A DNA stretch of 64,000 nucleotides from Dysidea avara (GCF_963678975.1 NC_089272.1:25423471-25487470), one strand, 5' to 3'. Counted from the first letter of the stretch, positions 1 through 11,852 are shown. The notes: generated by a model not told the origin, from the sequence alone. A program made the numbers and translations.

Positions 1-410
1 GTATATAGATTATTATTGGCATGCTGATTCAGTAGCCACACATTCAATTTCTTAAAATTAATGGTAATTTGCTAATGCAATAAGCTATGAATTTCAAATT
101 TGCACCATTAGAAAGCCCATGAAAATCTGATGCCAGCTTCCAAAAGTGCTTTGTTCTGTAACTAAACAAGGATCAGAGTCATCAAGGTTTAAAATTCTTC
201 CATGCATTTCATCGGACATCTTGGTTATGGTTTAACTATATACATGTGAATGTTTATATCAAAGAAGCCAGGTTAAAGATTTCTGATGGTGGAGTGAGGT
301 TACATATCCACTGGTTGATCTAGTTACTGTTCAGAGATAGGAAGTTTAATAAACTGTATATTTAATGCAATAGTGTTACAACCACTGTGATTTGCTAATA
401 AAAGTAGTGT
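1..410. other. No gene recognised
   Basis: AT-rich sequence downstream of the decayed minus-strand gene. I see no open frame, repeat or RNA gene here. It may hold the 3' end of the element that carries the neighbouring pseudogene. Confidence 0.4.
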
Positions 411-740
411 TCAATCTTCATAATCATCATCACTCTCTGTATTATTGATGCCATCTAACTGTCCTCCTTGAGGAACATCTTCTGTAGGCTGATTCTCGCA
501 AGATGACAGTCTGCAAGGTTCTGAGCATTTTAGTCCATTGACAACACAGCTGCACTTTGGTGCTGTGCATGACTTAGCACAGTTACATGCAAGGAGTGCC
601 ATAACTGACTCTGGAGCTGTACCAATTTCCATCCAATCAATTGTAAGAGTGCATTGACCTCTCAAGGTCTCCAGCTTCCAACCATGCCCATTGGGCAGTG
701 GTACTGTACTTCTGGCTTTGGTATAAGACATCTTCTCCAA
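411..740 (-). pseudogene. C-terminal Cys-rich (CXC/tesmin-like) tail of the decayed gene
   Basis: The last block of the gene encodes CNCAKSCTAPKCSC followed by NGLKCSEPC and one more C-x-x-x-x-C-like pair, then an acidic tail (ESDDDYED) and a stop. The C-x-C-x3-C-x4-C-x-C pattern with NGLKC matches the half-CXC motif of tesmin/TSO1-like proteins, a zinc-binding, DNA-contacting module that is also frequent at the end of invertebrate transposon proteins. The block overlaps the preceding one (662-1003) in a different frame, so the junction is frameshifted. Confidence 0.6.
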
Positions 741-1320
741 ATCGCTGTCTGATAGTTGACACGGAAAATATGCTTCTTCAAAGCATTACTGCAGGGTGGA
801 AGATGATGAGGTTCAACATTACCCTTTTTTGCTGCAAAGAACCCATACCGCAGATCATCAGCCTTAGTTGCTGATGTTTGAGACAAATATAATTGGCAAG
901 GGAATGTCTCTAGTTCATCATTAAGATGGCTTGGTACAATCCATTCTCTTTCAAGACCACCAAATGTTTCCTGTAGCTCAGCATCTTCTATCATCAGTTT
1001 CAATGCATTCAGCTTCCCATGTCCAGCAAAAGTGCTGACTGAATCACATCAAGTAAAACTGTGGAGTCCTATAATGGCTTTGCAAACAGACTCTCCAAAA
1101 CTTCTTGTGATTTTCCGTATTTCAATATATTTCACCCTAGCCTGGGTCCCACTTTTCCAGTGAAGTGAAGTAGTGATTTCATTTTGGAAAGCAATCAATA
1201 ACAAAAGATCATTTGTGTCATCCGAAACAGTCACAACTGCTTCAAAACCAGACATTATTACATGAGCTGAATGCAAAAGAATCCGTGTGTCTGCCTCTTC
1301 TTGGGTAGATTTTAGCTCTG
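662..1320 (-). pseudogene. PIN/FEN1-like segment of the decayed gene
   Basis: The minus-strand frame ending near 1049 contains STQEEADTRILLHSAH, then VSDDTNDLLLLIAF and finally GLHSFT. This spacing (an EADTR helix, a DTD-like acidic strand, and a closing GLH-F-TGCD-like strand) is what I know from PIN/FEN1-like nuclease domains in transposon-borne proteins. Here the second Asp of DTD is retained as DTND. The next block (662-1003, another frame) carries the usual following segment ending in the pyrimidine-rich tail. At least one frameshift separates the two blocks. The domain name is inference from motif order. Confidence 0.5.
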
Positions 1321-2854
1321 ATATTGCTTTACAGCCTTATGCAGTGACACATTTCATTGCATGTCACAAACAGATTTTCCATTAAGTTTCTCAATGTATT
1401 TCTGCTGCTTCCATTCACCTGAATGAGCTAGGGATGTTTTGTTACTTGTGGAAGTAAGAAATTTTCTCCACTGTAATACAAGCTGCTTTGATTGAATGTT
1501 GTTGTATTCTACACTTCCAGATGCTGATTACCGCAAATATCTTTCAGCATTTTTTATGGAGTTTTTGTTATAAACATCCAAGACAATGTCAAGCCTAGTA
1601 CTGTTTGAAGCTTCATGAACAGCTTTCAGCAAAATCAAAGATGCAATTTCACCAAATGTTTTCTTCTATCCTTTTACCTTGTGAACAATTTCCATTCCAT
1701 CAACTATGCAAGCATGCAGATGACAAAGAGATGAATTCAGATGATGGAACATTCTTTTGTAATTCCCTGGATAGTGTGGACTTCGCTGTTTTCCTAGGTA
1801 AACCATCAGCTGTAGCAAGAGAGTATGGCAAGGGACCTTTAAAATTTCTTTCATGTAAAGTTGTCTAGTCTGAGCCATCATCAAAATATTCCCAAACAGT
1901 CCAGTGGTTAATGTCCCTACCATTACTTTTCACTCTCTTCATTTTGCAAGTCTCACTAAAAATTTAAGTTTTATTTTGGGAAGGGTGTCATAAAAACTTT
2001 TCAATGGAGGATTTGCTTCGAGTCACTGCAATCTACATTGTTTATAAGCATCTTTACCATGTCTATGTGCTTGCATAAGATCTGCAGTGATTTCATCTGG
2101 TACAAACAATGTTGAGTAGTTCACTAGAATCTTTGAAGGGATGTACCAAGTCACCAATCACATCAATAACTTTGCTATCTGCTTTCTCATCTTTGATAAT
2201 TCAAGGGCTGTGAATATCTGCATGCTGTAAATCAGATTTGTTTACTTGAACCATCTCACGCAACATCCCAATGTAAGCACTTCTGTACTCAGAAGTTAAA
2301 TAGTAACGTCTGACAGCACCAGGATTTAAACTGAAATGACACGTTCCTCCTGGAGTTTTTGTATCTTTATTGATTGTTTCCTCTGCTGTCTGATCAACTG
2401 GAATGTGACCAAATGTATTTGACTCACCTATCTGAACAGCAAACCAACCTTATTTGAACCTTCATAATCATCAGGATGTATTTCATAAAGGTGAGACATC
2501 TCAGCATAATAAACACTAAGGTAGCGTGCATAATTGATTTTGTCATATGCAAAGCACCAAGGCAGCATATAGCGGATACATGCAACATGAAGATCCTAAT
2601 TGCCTTCTCTTGAAGCCCTTAAGAAGCCTAGCAAAACAGTGACCATATCAATGTAACTCATCCAACAAATCACCATTAATATTGTTGTTCCAAAGAAAAT
2701 CTAAGAATAATTCGAAGTAATGAAGCATACAATCAAGCTGTGTAACTGACATAGCACCATTGTATGTTTTTGGAGAAAGATCTTCATGTAGTTGTTGGAT
2801 AACTTTTACTCCCTCATCAATGCATCCTTTGCATAGCAAATGATTTTGTTCCAT

Positions 2855-3667
2855 CTAAATGGGAAATTCCTTAAATACCATGCGAAGGAAAGCTTCATAC
2901 ATGCACTTATGAGTTCTTACAGCTCTGTTGTATTGACGACCTTCCAGAACACCTACAACAGATCCCTGGGCTACTTCTATTATGATGTCTTTGAACCCAC
3001 TATCTTGAAACCGTTTTCCAATGATAGGTATTAGATTGTACATAATGTGAAATGCTCCCATGCGCAAGATCACATCTTTAAACTTGTCTGGATGTTTCCG
3101 AATTATCTCCACAGCTTTGGCATATATTGCCTGATCAAACATGACCACAATTTTAGAAAGACCAAGATCGTTGCGGATCAACACTGATTGTCTCAGTTTT
3201 TCATGTACAGTTGTCATTTCAGTTGCAGGGGCATTAATAGTTGGACGGTAAACAATTTTATCTATTAGGTCCTTTCTGATGACAATATTGAAGCCTGTCC
3301 ATCCCATCACTTGTTGATTTTCTGTATGTATTTGTCTGGTAAGCATCCATACAAGGTTTTTTTTGTGTGCTTTGTTAGTGACTTCAGAACTATGCAAGTC
3401 TACACTTTGGAGATTGGGAGAACCTGTGCGCTCACCTGGAACATAAACAGGCAATGGATCTTCATCTAAAGTTAAACTTCTCTTCTTGTCTTTCTGAACA
3501 GCTGGGCACAGTGGTTTGTTTGGCTCTGATCCAAATGTCTTTGGCTGAACAATGATGCCATTACCTCTGTGAATTGTACCTTCTCCTGTAAGCATTTCCT
3601 CAATTTGATCAACGTTATCCCAGGCTAAAGTGGTGAATAAATGTGGAAGTATATTTTCAGGCAACAT
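2855..3667 (-). pseudogene. Central domain, possible RNase H-fold (DDE-like) core
   Basis: This 270-codon open block is the best preserved part of the 0.4-4.4 kb pseudogene. Landmarks in order are TTLAWDNVDQIEE near residue 12, WTGFNIVI near 122, TINAPATEMTTV near 141, VVMFDQAIYAKA near 174, MGAFH near 203 and VLEGRQYNR near 240. The spaced acidic residues (AWDN, FDQA, LEG) inside beta-like hydrophobic strands could be a DDE-type catalytic core. This is an inference from spacing only. I know the motif set from uncharacterised invertebrate repetitive proteins and do not know a proven activity. The frame continues directly into 2648-2854 after one stop. Confidence 0.5.
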
Positions 3668-4555
3668 AACTTCATCTGCTGCACCAGAAATCTTAAGCAG
3701 ACACAGAGCAGTTTCATTTTCTTCACGTATGACACACCATGTCCAAGCCTGTTTAAAATTTGTATAAGCTCAACATTGCCAATCAATGCTTTTACAGCTA
3801 CTGGCAGAAGAATATGCTTTGGAGGCACTTGTGATCCTCCACTCACTGCATAAACAATATCCTGAGCAATTGAGTCAACATGAAGTAAACTACATTAAAT
3901 TTTGTTGGATTCTTTTGAGCAACTCTCCAGTAATTTAAGTAAAGATAAAATTAGTGAGATCTTCTGGAATTTGAAGGTCAGTCAAAGCAGACGGCAGAAA
4001 TGGCCAATTGTTGCTTTTTTCCAGATGTTTTATAGATGCAAGGCTGCTTTTGCTAAAACATGCGGGACATTTTCAGTATCTTCTTTTAGCGTGCTCAGCT
4101 CTTTTTTCAGTTCCTGATTTTCACGCACTAGATTGTCGGAACTTAAGCTGACTGGAAATACCAACAGTTTCCCTGATGCATTAGATATTATGTGCAACAT
4201 GTTCCCAAAATCTGTTTCCAGTTTTCTTCGAAGGTGTTTCCTAGTGCATTCTTGTATTTCTATTCCAAGTGACAGCATGTGTTCCTTTAACATACTTGTT
4301 GATTGTGTGAACTTCACAACTTTAGGAGTTTGAAACAGTTCACATTGAACATACTGTGTCACACAACAACAGCAAATTAATACTTTTGTTGAGGAAGCAT
4401 GGAACAAATTAGTGTTTACTATTTTGCTGATGAAAGCTACTGTTATGGACTGCTATCATGCCTATTATTACTGTCTATGAGTAGATATTTTATATGATAC
4501 CAACAGAACCTTGAATGGCACCAACCAATCATTGTGACTCATGGGCTAAGCTTTA

Positions 4556-5225
4556 CTGATATAAAAACCACAAATACAGATAGCGGCATAACTGCGGTTG
4601 TTACCATGGTAACAAGTGTACAAAATGTGATAACCATTGAGAGTAATCATGTGCAAAAAACAGAATTAAAATATGTGGTGTAGATCAAAAGTTATAATCA
4701 AAAATATGAAATGTAAAATTGTCTTAGAGATATATCTTGTCGTGCCATAAACTAGAGGCCGTACAGTGAGAAAGCTACTGATTCAGCATTGCGCTATCAT
4801 GCCAATATACAATCTATAGACATGTATCTTTCAGGAAATGCATGATAGAATTGACCACAATGAATGGTACTGATGTGACTCAAGGGCTAAATACTAATCT
4901 AAAAAAACATAAATACACAAATAGCAGCATAATAGTGGTGATTGCCATGGCAACAATTATACAAATAAGTAACAACCCTTGAGGGTAATCATGTGCAAAA
5001 AAACAGAATTACGATATGTGATAAAGATCTGAAGTTATAATCAAAAGTGTGAAATTTAAAATTATCTAGGAGTTGATACCTTGTTGCACCATGGTAACAT
5101 AAACAGGGGCCGTACAGTAGGAAAGCTACTGATTCAGCATTGCTATCATGCCAATGTACAATCTATAGACGTGTATCTTTCAGGAAATGCATGATAGAAT
5201 TGGCCACCTTGAATGGTACCGATCG
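4556..5225. repeat. Imperfect tandem duplication, two units of about 320 bp
   Basis: The stretch at about 4556-4880 recurs at about 4895-5225 with small changes. Shared landmarks are CCATGGTAACA-like or CCATGGCAACA, AATCATGTGCAAAAAACAG, GGCCGTACAGT, AAGCTACTGATTCAGCATTG and TTTCAGGAAATGCATGATAG. A more distant, inverted relative of the middle part lies at about 20460-20600. No coding signal is visible. Confidence 0.75.
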
Positions 5226-6089
5226 GTCAAATTTGGGTGGCTGGCTCATGGACTATTTTGTGGGCCGCACTCTTTTTTTACAGTTTGGCTGTTTTGGTTT
5301 AGATCAAGACACACGATAGTGTGTCCGTGCGGCCCAAGAAGCCGGCGCGCCACACCGTGAGTATATTAACAGGAAGAAAGAAAACGCAATTTTCACACCT
5401 ATGTAGCTCTGTGATCCCTTATCCGATTGGAACCAAATTTTCTAGAGCCTAGATACCAAATTTGAAGAAAATTGCTCCAGCCATTTCCGAGATACAAGCG
5501 AACAAAATTTCATTTTAATTTCTTCGTTTTTTCTTTCTTCTTCATCTCCATTTCGTACACTTCGCAAAACTCGCCATAAAACACGAATGCGTGCTAGGAT
5601 TGGGCTGAAATTGGCACACTTAAAGGGCTCATTAAGGCGGATTTCCGTACCAACTTTGGTAGGAATCCGATGAACATTCAGAGTTATGACCGATTATTTG
5701 CGCAAAATAAGGTCGAAGGTCTGTCATGCCTACAGGGTAAACCCCTTGGAGGAATCAGTTGAAAATTGATATGTAGATGGAGCAACCATCGTAGGAGTGC
5801 CTTTTTGTGGTTTGAAAGGAATCGAGATAAAGACCATGGAGATATGACACAAAACCCAACCTGTGTCAAAATTACGCGATCAATTTTTATGAATAAAAAA
5901 ATTATTAATTTTCGTGTCTACCAGACAAACCGCTTAGAGCAATGAGCTGAAAATCTGTATGTAGCTGGAATAATCATCATAGAAAGTCCTTGCAGTAGTA
6001 CAGAAGAATCGGATTACAAATCACTGAGTTATGATTCGAAAGGCAACTACGTGCAGCAAATGCGAGATCGAGATACTCTAATAGAACAG

Positions 6090-9000
6090 TCACCCTAATA
6101 AAGCATTCAGTTGCATGTATAATTTACTCAGTTATATTACATTGCAAGTTATTCTGTAGGGAATTCAGCTACAAACAAGTCACCCTGTAGTCAGATCAGC
6201 TAGAAGAAGGTACCTAATAGAGAGTTCATCTACAAAGAAGCCATCATGTAGAGAGTTCAGCTCAAATAAATCACCCTTTAGAGAATTCAGCTACAAACAA
6301 ATTGCACTGTAGAGAGATCAGCTAGAAGAAGTTACCTTGTAGAGAGTTCAGTTACAAAGAAACAATCATGCAAAGAGTTTAGCTGCAAACAAATCACCCA
6401 GTAGAAAGTTCCGCTATGAACAGATCCACTATAGAGAGTTCAGTTAGAAACAAGTCATCCTGTAGAGAGATCAGCTAGAAGAAGTCACATTGTAGAGAGT
6501 TCAGTTACAAAGAAACAATCATGCAAAGAGTTTAGCTGCAAACAAATCACCCAGTAGAAAGTTCCGCTACACTGTAGAGAGTTCAGTTAGAAACAAGTCA
6601 TCCTGTAGAGAGATCAGCTAGAAGAAGTTACCTTGTAGAGAGTTTAGTTACAAAGAAACAATCATGCAAAGAGTTTAGCTGCAAACAAATCACCCAGTAG
6701 AAAGTTCCGCTATGAACAGATCACACTGTAGAGAGTTCAGTTAGAAACAAGTCATCCTGTAGAGAGATCAGCTAGAAGAAGTTACCTTGTAGAGAGTTTA
6801 GTTACAAAGAAACAATCATGCAAAGAGTTTAGCTGCAAACAAATCACCCAGTAGAAAGTTCCGCTATGAACAGATCACACTGTAAAGAGTTCAGTTAGAA
6901 ACAAGTGATTCTGTAGATAGATCAGCTAGAAGAAGTCACTTTGCAGAGAGTTCGGCTACAAAGAAACCACCATGTAAGAGAGTTCAGTTGCAAACAAACC
7001 ACTCTGTACAGACTTCAGCTACGAACAGATCACCCTGTACAGAGATCAGCTAGAAACAAGTCATCCTGTAGAGAGTTCAGCTAGAAGAAGTTACATTGTA
7101 GAGAGTTCAGCTACAAAGAAACTACCATGTAGAGAGTTCAGCAGCAAACAAATCGCGCTGTAGAGAGTTCAGCTACAAACAAATCACCCTGTAGAAAGAT
7201 CAGCTAGAAGAGGTCACCTTGTAGAGAGTTCAGCTACAAACAAATCACCCTGTAGAGGGTTCAGCTACAAACAAGTCATCCTGTAGAGAGTTCAGCTAGA
7301 AGAAGTTACATTGTAGAGAGTTCAGCTACAAAGAAACTACCATGTAGAGAGTTCAGCAGCAAACAAATTGCCCTGTAGAGAATTCAGCTACAGACAAATC
7401 ACCTTCTAGAAAGATCAGCTAGCAGAAGTTACCTTGTAGAGAGTTCAGCTACAAACAAATCACCCTGTAGAGAGTTCAGCTAGAAACAAGTCACCCTGTA
7501 GAGAGATCAGCTAGAAACAAGTCACCATGTAGAGAGTTCAGCTAGAAGTTACATTGTAGAGAGTTCAGCTACAAAGAAACTACCATGTAGAGAGTTCAGC
7601 TGCAAACAAATTGCCCTGTAGAGAATTCAGCTACAAACAAATCACCCTGTAGAGAGTTCAGCTAGAAACAAGTCACCCTGTAGAGAGTCCAGCTAGAAGA
7701 AGTTACATTGCAGAGAGTTCAGCTACAAAGAAACTACCATGTAGAGAGTTCAGCTGCAAACAAATTGACCTGTAGAGAATTCAGCTACAAACAAATCACC
7801 CTGTAGAGAGTTCAGCTAGAAACAAGTCACCCTGTAGAGAGTTCAGCTAGAAGAAGTTACATTGCAGAGAGTTCAGCTACAAAGAAACTACCATGTAGAG
7901 AGTTCAGCTGCAAACAAATTGCCCGGTAGAGAAGTCAGCTACAAACAAATCACCCTGTAGAAAGATCAGCTAGAAGAAGTTACCTTGTAGAGAATTCAGC
8001 TACAAACAAATCACCCTGTAGAGAGTTCAGCTAGAAACAAGTTACACTGTAGAGAGATCAGCTAGAAACAAGTCACCATGTAGAGAGTTCAGCTAGAAGA
8101 AGTTACATTGCAGAGAGTTCAGCTACAAAGAAACTACCATGTAGAGAGTTCAGCTGCAAACAAATCACCCTGTAGAGAGTTCAGCTAGAAACAAGTCACC
8201 CTGTAGAGAGTTCAGCTAGAAGAAGTTACATTGTAGAGAGTTCAGCTACAAAGAAACTACCATGTAGAGAGTTCAGCAGCAAACAAATTTCCCTGTAGAG
8301 AATTCAGCTACAGACAAATCACCTTCTAGAAAGATCAGCTAGAAGAAGTTACTTTGTAGAGAGTTCAGCTACAAACAAATCACCCTGTAGAGGGTTCAGC
8401 TAGAAACAAGTCACCCTGTAGAGAGATCAGCTAGAAACAAGTCACCATGTAGAGAGTTCAGCTAGAAGAAGTTACATTATAGAGAGTTCAGCTACAGAGA
8501 AACTACCATGTACAGAGTTCAGCTGCAAACAAATTTACCTGTAGAGAATTCAGCTACAAACAAATCACTCTGTAGAGAGTTCAGCTAGAAACAAGTCACC
8601 ATGTAGAGAGTTCAGCTAGAAGAAGTTACATTGTAGAGAGTTCAGCTACAAAGAAACTACCATGAACAGAGTTCAGCTGCAAATAAATTGCCCTGTAAAG
8701 AGATCAGCTAGAAGAAGTTACATTGTAGAGAGTTCAGCTACAAAGAAACCACCATGTAGAGAGTTCAGCTGCAAACAAATTGCCCTGTAGAGAATTCAGC
8801 TACAAACAAATCACCCTATAGAGAGTTCAGCTAGAAACAAGTCACCCTGTAGAGAGTTCAGCTAGAAGAAGTTACATTGTAGAGAGTTCAGCTACAAAAA
8901 AACTACCATGCAGAGAGTTCAGCTGCAAACAAATTGCCCGGTAGAGAAGTCAGCTACAAATCACCCTGTAGAAAGATCAGCTAGAAGAAGTTACCTTGTA

Positions 9001-9180
9001 GAGAATTCAGCTACAAACAAATCACCCTGTAGAGAGTTCAGCTAGAAACAAGTTACACTGTAGAGAGATCAGCTAGAAACAAGTCACCCTGTAGAGAGTT
9101 CAGCTACAAACAAGTCATCCGGTAGAGAGATCAGCTAGAAGGATCACCTTGCAGAGAGGTCAGCTACAAAGAAATCACCT
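6090..9180 (+). repeat. 30-31 bp satellite array with higher-order pattern
   Basis: About 3.1 kb of near-continuous repeats with the consensus start GTAGAGAGTTCAGCTACAAA, each 30 or 31 bp long. Variants differ after the first 16 bases: ACAAACAAATCACCCT, AGAAACAAGTCACCCT, AGAAGAAGTTACATT, ACAAAGAAACTACCAT and GCAAACAAATTGCCCT types. In 7550-8950 these alternate in a recurring order of five, giving a higher-order unit of about 154 bp. In 6400-6900 a different unit of similar length recurs, with GCAAAGAGTTTAGCTGC and GTAGAAAGTTCCGCT members. It is internal to the family S element. Confidence 0.9.
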
Positions 9181-9289
9181 TGCTTCATCTTTTCTTCTTC
9201 CAGTAGTAAAGAAAAAATGACAGGTTAAAAATCCCTAAAGCCGGCCATAGGCCGGCTTTGGGGTATACAAATACAAAAAGAAGTGAAAC

Positions 9290-9470
9290 CTAATCAAAAA
9301 CAGCCAAGCTGTAAAAAAAGGAGTGCGGCCCTTGAAAAGGCTATGGTGAAAAAAGATGTGAAATCCAAGGTGGCGGCCAAGAAATGGCTGTGATGGTAGG
9401 TTAATGGTAAAAATTTTAATAACGACAATTCAGGTGAATTTTGTGCCAAGACCAAGCGGCACCAAATTCA
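9290..9470 (+). repeat. Single arm of the 330 bp foldback
   Basis: CTAATCAAAAACAGCCAAGC to AATTCAGGTGAATTTTGTG matches the left arm of the full foldbacks at 17413, 27000, 33996 and 44465. The returning arm is absent here. Confidence 0.7.
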
Positions 9471-9659
9471 TTATCAATAAAACAAATCCATTACTGGATT
9501 AATAAAAAGTACACAAAATAGATGAATAAAAAATGGAAAATTTTAAAATGGGAATAGGGATCGCTGAAAATAGCCTCCAAACAAGAAGGGATCGCTGGGA
9601 TGGTAATGTAAACCAAAAATCCCTACTTTGACTCATTTCAAAATGACTGGAGTATGTAA

Positions 9660-9736
9660 CATGTATGTATGTAATGTATGTACGTACGTACGTACGTATG
9701 TATGTATGTATGTATGTATGTATGTATGTATGTATG
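9660..9736. repeat. TATG/CGTA tetranucleotide microsatellite
   Basis: About 75 bp of TATG repeats interrupted by a CGTA run. Reading it in the reverse direction gives a spurious Tyr-Ile-His-Thr repeat protein. Confidence 0.95.
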
Positions 9737-9772
9737 GTACTGCTCAAATGTAACATCACTTGATTGCAAGTA

Positions 9773-9888
9773 ATTAAAAAATTTGCTAATTAAAGGGCGT
9801 GGCACCTGTTTCCTTAGTGAGTATGAAACTGGATGAATACTCGCAAAGGAAATGGGTGTCACGCCTTTTAATTAGTGAGTTTTTTAAT
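9773..9888. repeat. Hairpin MITE of about 116 bp
   Basis: The left arm ATTAAAAAATTTGCTAATTA with GGGCGTGGCACC pairs with the right arm GGTGTCACGCC and TAATTAGTGAGTTTTTTAAT. The loop holds GTGAGTATGAAACTGGATGAATACTCGC-type sequence, itself partly self-complementary. It abuts the 3' side of the FN3-like exon. Confidence 0.7.
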
Positions 9889-9986
9889 CACTACCAATCA
9901 AGCAGTGCGAGCAAGTGCAACATTATGTTTGAGTGGTACCGTAGACCTGTACAAAGCATAGATATTGTTTAACTGAATCCACATAC

Positions 9987-10262
9987 TTGTTGTTGATCCA
10001 CCTAATGTAGTAGCAGTTATCATTCTGGTCACACTACCAGCTCTGTTAGTAGCTGTCACTGTGATGGTGTACATTGTACCATTTTCCAAATTGGATATTG
10101 TAACCATGTCATTGTTTTCATCCACATCAACATCAATATTTTGGTGGCTTGGACTTGTCACCACATTAATTGATGTATCTCCACAAATAAGATTATTTGT
10201 AACTTCCCATTCAATAACAATGATATTGTGTGTAACATTAGTACTTGATAGCACTGACAAAT
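9987..10262 (-). CDS. Fibronectin type III-like exon of a cell-surface-type gene
   Basis: On the minus strand a TTTTAACTACAG acceptor precedes the exon and a CAA/GTATGT donor follows it. The exon is 276 nt, 92 codons, phase 1 on both sides. The translation has the FN3 pattern: IVIEWEV (the conserved Trp of strand B), NLENGTMYTITVTATNRAG (the Y-x-V-x-A-x-N-x-x-G of strands F and G) and an ATT exit. Phase-1 symmetric exons are typical of shuffled extracellular FN3 modules. It is probably downstream of the exon at 51695-51991 in the same gene, but the 41 kb between them is unproven as one intron. An alternative donor at 10002 would shorten it by five codons. No signal peptide or membrane segment is in view. 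Confidence 0.7.
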
Positions 10263-10492
10263 CTGTAGTTAAAATAAGTGATAATTTAAGAATTTGTATA
10301 CTACTTAAGATAGCAAACTACTCTGTGGTCCTGTCAATATTCAATTTAGGCACAGCAAGCAACATACTGTAAAGTAAATTTCTATAAGTGTAGGAATATT
10401 ACAAGCTAGTAGGGATTTCCCTTAAATACAAATTTAATCCCTTATTAAACTAAAGTGGGGATTAAATTGACATAGTGATGTCCTTTGTTTAA

Positions 10493-11176
10493 CCCTTAAA
10501 GCCAAACACAGTTATTAATAAAAGTGCACTAAAAATGCACAGGCCGATATTTCTGCCGTAATGCGTGACTGTAAACAAAGTGTTGTAACTTCTGTACAGT
10601 AAGCGCTAAGGCTATGCAATTTGTATCATTCTATCCATGATGCAATAAGGAACAAAACAGTATACCTAGGGTTTCACCCTTTGGTGAAAGCATAAGGCCA
10701 AAACTCGTTGTGAATACTAGCTGTCACAAAACAGAAAAACAACTCATTACATACCTTCAGAAAACAGTTGATAACTTCTTCACAGTGTGTCCTATGGAGT
10801 TTTAGTAAGGACCATTGGATTCTCCATTTAATGATAAATCACGCCATATAAAGCCCATGCGAGTCAAATGTTTATATAAATGGCTATCAACGCGATGCAT
10901 GTTAAGCAACAGGACATTGAGTTGCTGTTCTTTGTGGCGTCATAACAAATGAGCGATTGTTGTTACAACACTTATTTATACTTGTCTAAGTATCCCAATG
11001 AATAAACCTTCCAATGATATAAGGTTTTCAGTTAACATCATTAGACAAGCTTGTTGTGCTGGTTGCTTAGAAGCCATTCTTTAAGCATATGTTACTTACA
11101 ATATTTGTGCATTTTACATGCTTAAAAATAACAAAAAAAACCCCGGTCGATATATTGGCCTATGCGGCTTTAAGAG
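10493..11176. mobile_element. piggyBac-type MITE with TTAA target duplication
   Basis: TTAA at 10489-10492 is followed by CCCTTAAAGCC. At the other end GGCTTTAAGAG is followed by TTAA at 11177-11180. The termini match at 10 of 11 bases and the target duplication is exactly TTAA, as in piggyBac elements. The 684 bp interior shows no coding frame, so it is non-autonomous. A 5'-truncated copy lies at 41573-42116 and a diverged 3' end at about 11635-11852. Confidence 0.7.
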
Positions 11177-11278
11177 TTAAGCACTTTTTGTTCATTGTAA
11201 TAGAGGACTTGCACCTGTGATGACATGGACTAGCAACATATCTATGGTGCACATTGGGTCAGAGCAAAGGTAATGACA

Positions 11279-11613
11279 CTTATTCACTAAGGTGTTCTAT
11301 CATTTGGAATCCCAAGAATATTTGCAAGCTAGAATCAGTTCAGAGAAGAACCACCAAACTTATACCCTCCCAGTGTGAACTGAAAGACTTCAGAGATTCA
11401 GTTTGTCAAGTTAACTATATTTTAGAAGTACTAATTACGATTTATAAGGTTCTGAATGGACTTGTAGCTATGGACAAGAGTTATTTTTTTACTAGATCAC
11501 ACAAGGTCAAACGAGTTAAAACTTTCCAAAAAAATCGATTTAGTACCAGTGTAAGGATTCAGTACCAATGCAAGGAAGTTTACTTATTCTCAAAGGATAT
11601 CATAAATGATTAA
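11279..11613 (+). pseudogene. LINE reverse transcriptase C-terminal fragment
   Basis: The translation contains SIIWNPKNICKLESVQRRTTK and later YKVLNGLVAMDKSYFF. This is the layout just after the catalytic core of Jockey/CR1-type LINE reverse transcriptases (V-W-x-P, then K-L-E-x-V-Q-R-R, then Y-K-x-L-x-G-L). The catalytic part is absent, so it is a remnant of at most about 110 codons. Family identity beyond non-LTR retrotransposon is uncertain. Confidence 0.6.
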
Positions 11614-11634
11614 AACAGATGATGTTGCATCTGC

Positions 11635-11852
11635 CCCTAATGTACTTATTTTGCATAACGACAGTTTCAGGGCAAGTTTTGGTTCTATGTTTTCGTGCTA
11701 GGGTAAATCCCTTGGTATCAATTTAATCCTAGTTTAATTACGAATAACATGGTGTTGCTTATGTAGCAATAGGAAGAACGGTTTGCAAGTTATAGGGCTT
11801 TGTTTACAGCCATGTGTCAAAACTGATTTATCAGCGTATGCGGGTTTAAGGG
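11635..11852. repeat. 3' end of a diverged TTAA-type MITE
   Basis: The stretch ends GCGGGTTTAAGGG followed by TTAA at 11853-11856, resembling the right end of the MITE at 10493-11176. Its left limit is not clear. Confidence 0.4.

Larger units (their letters stand above)
411..4407 (-). pseudogene. Decayed multidomain transposon-type gene with PIN-like segment and Cys-rich tail
   Basis: Read on the minus strand from about 4407 to 411, protein-like blocks follow one another in changing frames, so the gene is broken by several frameshifts and stops. Blocks in order: 4030-4407 (basic, then a short coiled-coil-like stretch ENQELKKELSTL); 3625-3846; 2855-3667, the longest at 270 codons; 2648-2854; 1666-1923; 1049-1320; 662-1003; 411-740. 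They resemble large uncharacterised repetitive proteins of corals and other marine invertebrates. That likeness is from memory of the family, not from a search. No start codon can be chosen with confidence. The gene is probably the cargo of a DNA transposon rather than a host gene. The mirror-image fragments at 42.8-44.2 kb look like the amino-terminal part of the same kind of protein. Confidence 0.65.
5303..9470 (+). mobile_element. Satellite-bearing element, family S, copy 1
   Basis: The left end starts ATCAAGACACAC with a short hairpin (GACACAC, four-base loop, GTGTGTC-like), then GTGCGGCCCAAGAAG. A core of about 0.8 kb follows, then the 30-31 bp satellite array (about 6090-9180), then a constant right end (about 9181-9290: CTTCATCTTTTCTTCTTCC, an AAAGCCGGCC/GGCCGGCTTT hairpin, TATACAAATACAAAAAG) and one arm of the 330 bp foldback. 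Upstream, 5250-5302 is the opposite foldback arm. Hence the copy either sits inside a foldback or carries inverted foldback arms at both ends. There is no credible coding frame. Other copies lie at 12219, 24474, 34482 and, inverted, 44801-48448. Confidence 0.75.

Noticed and set aside
6090-9180. CRISPR-like array of 30-31 bp repeats
   Set aside because: The repeats are contiguous with no unique spacers, drift in sequence, and lie in eukaryotic-looking DNA; it is a satellite.
9499-9862. Two frames with YIHTYIHTY repeats
   Set aside because: They are the TATG microsatellite read on the minus strand.
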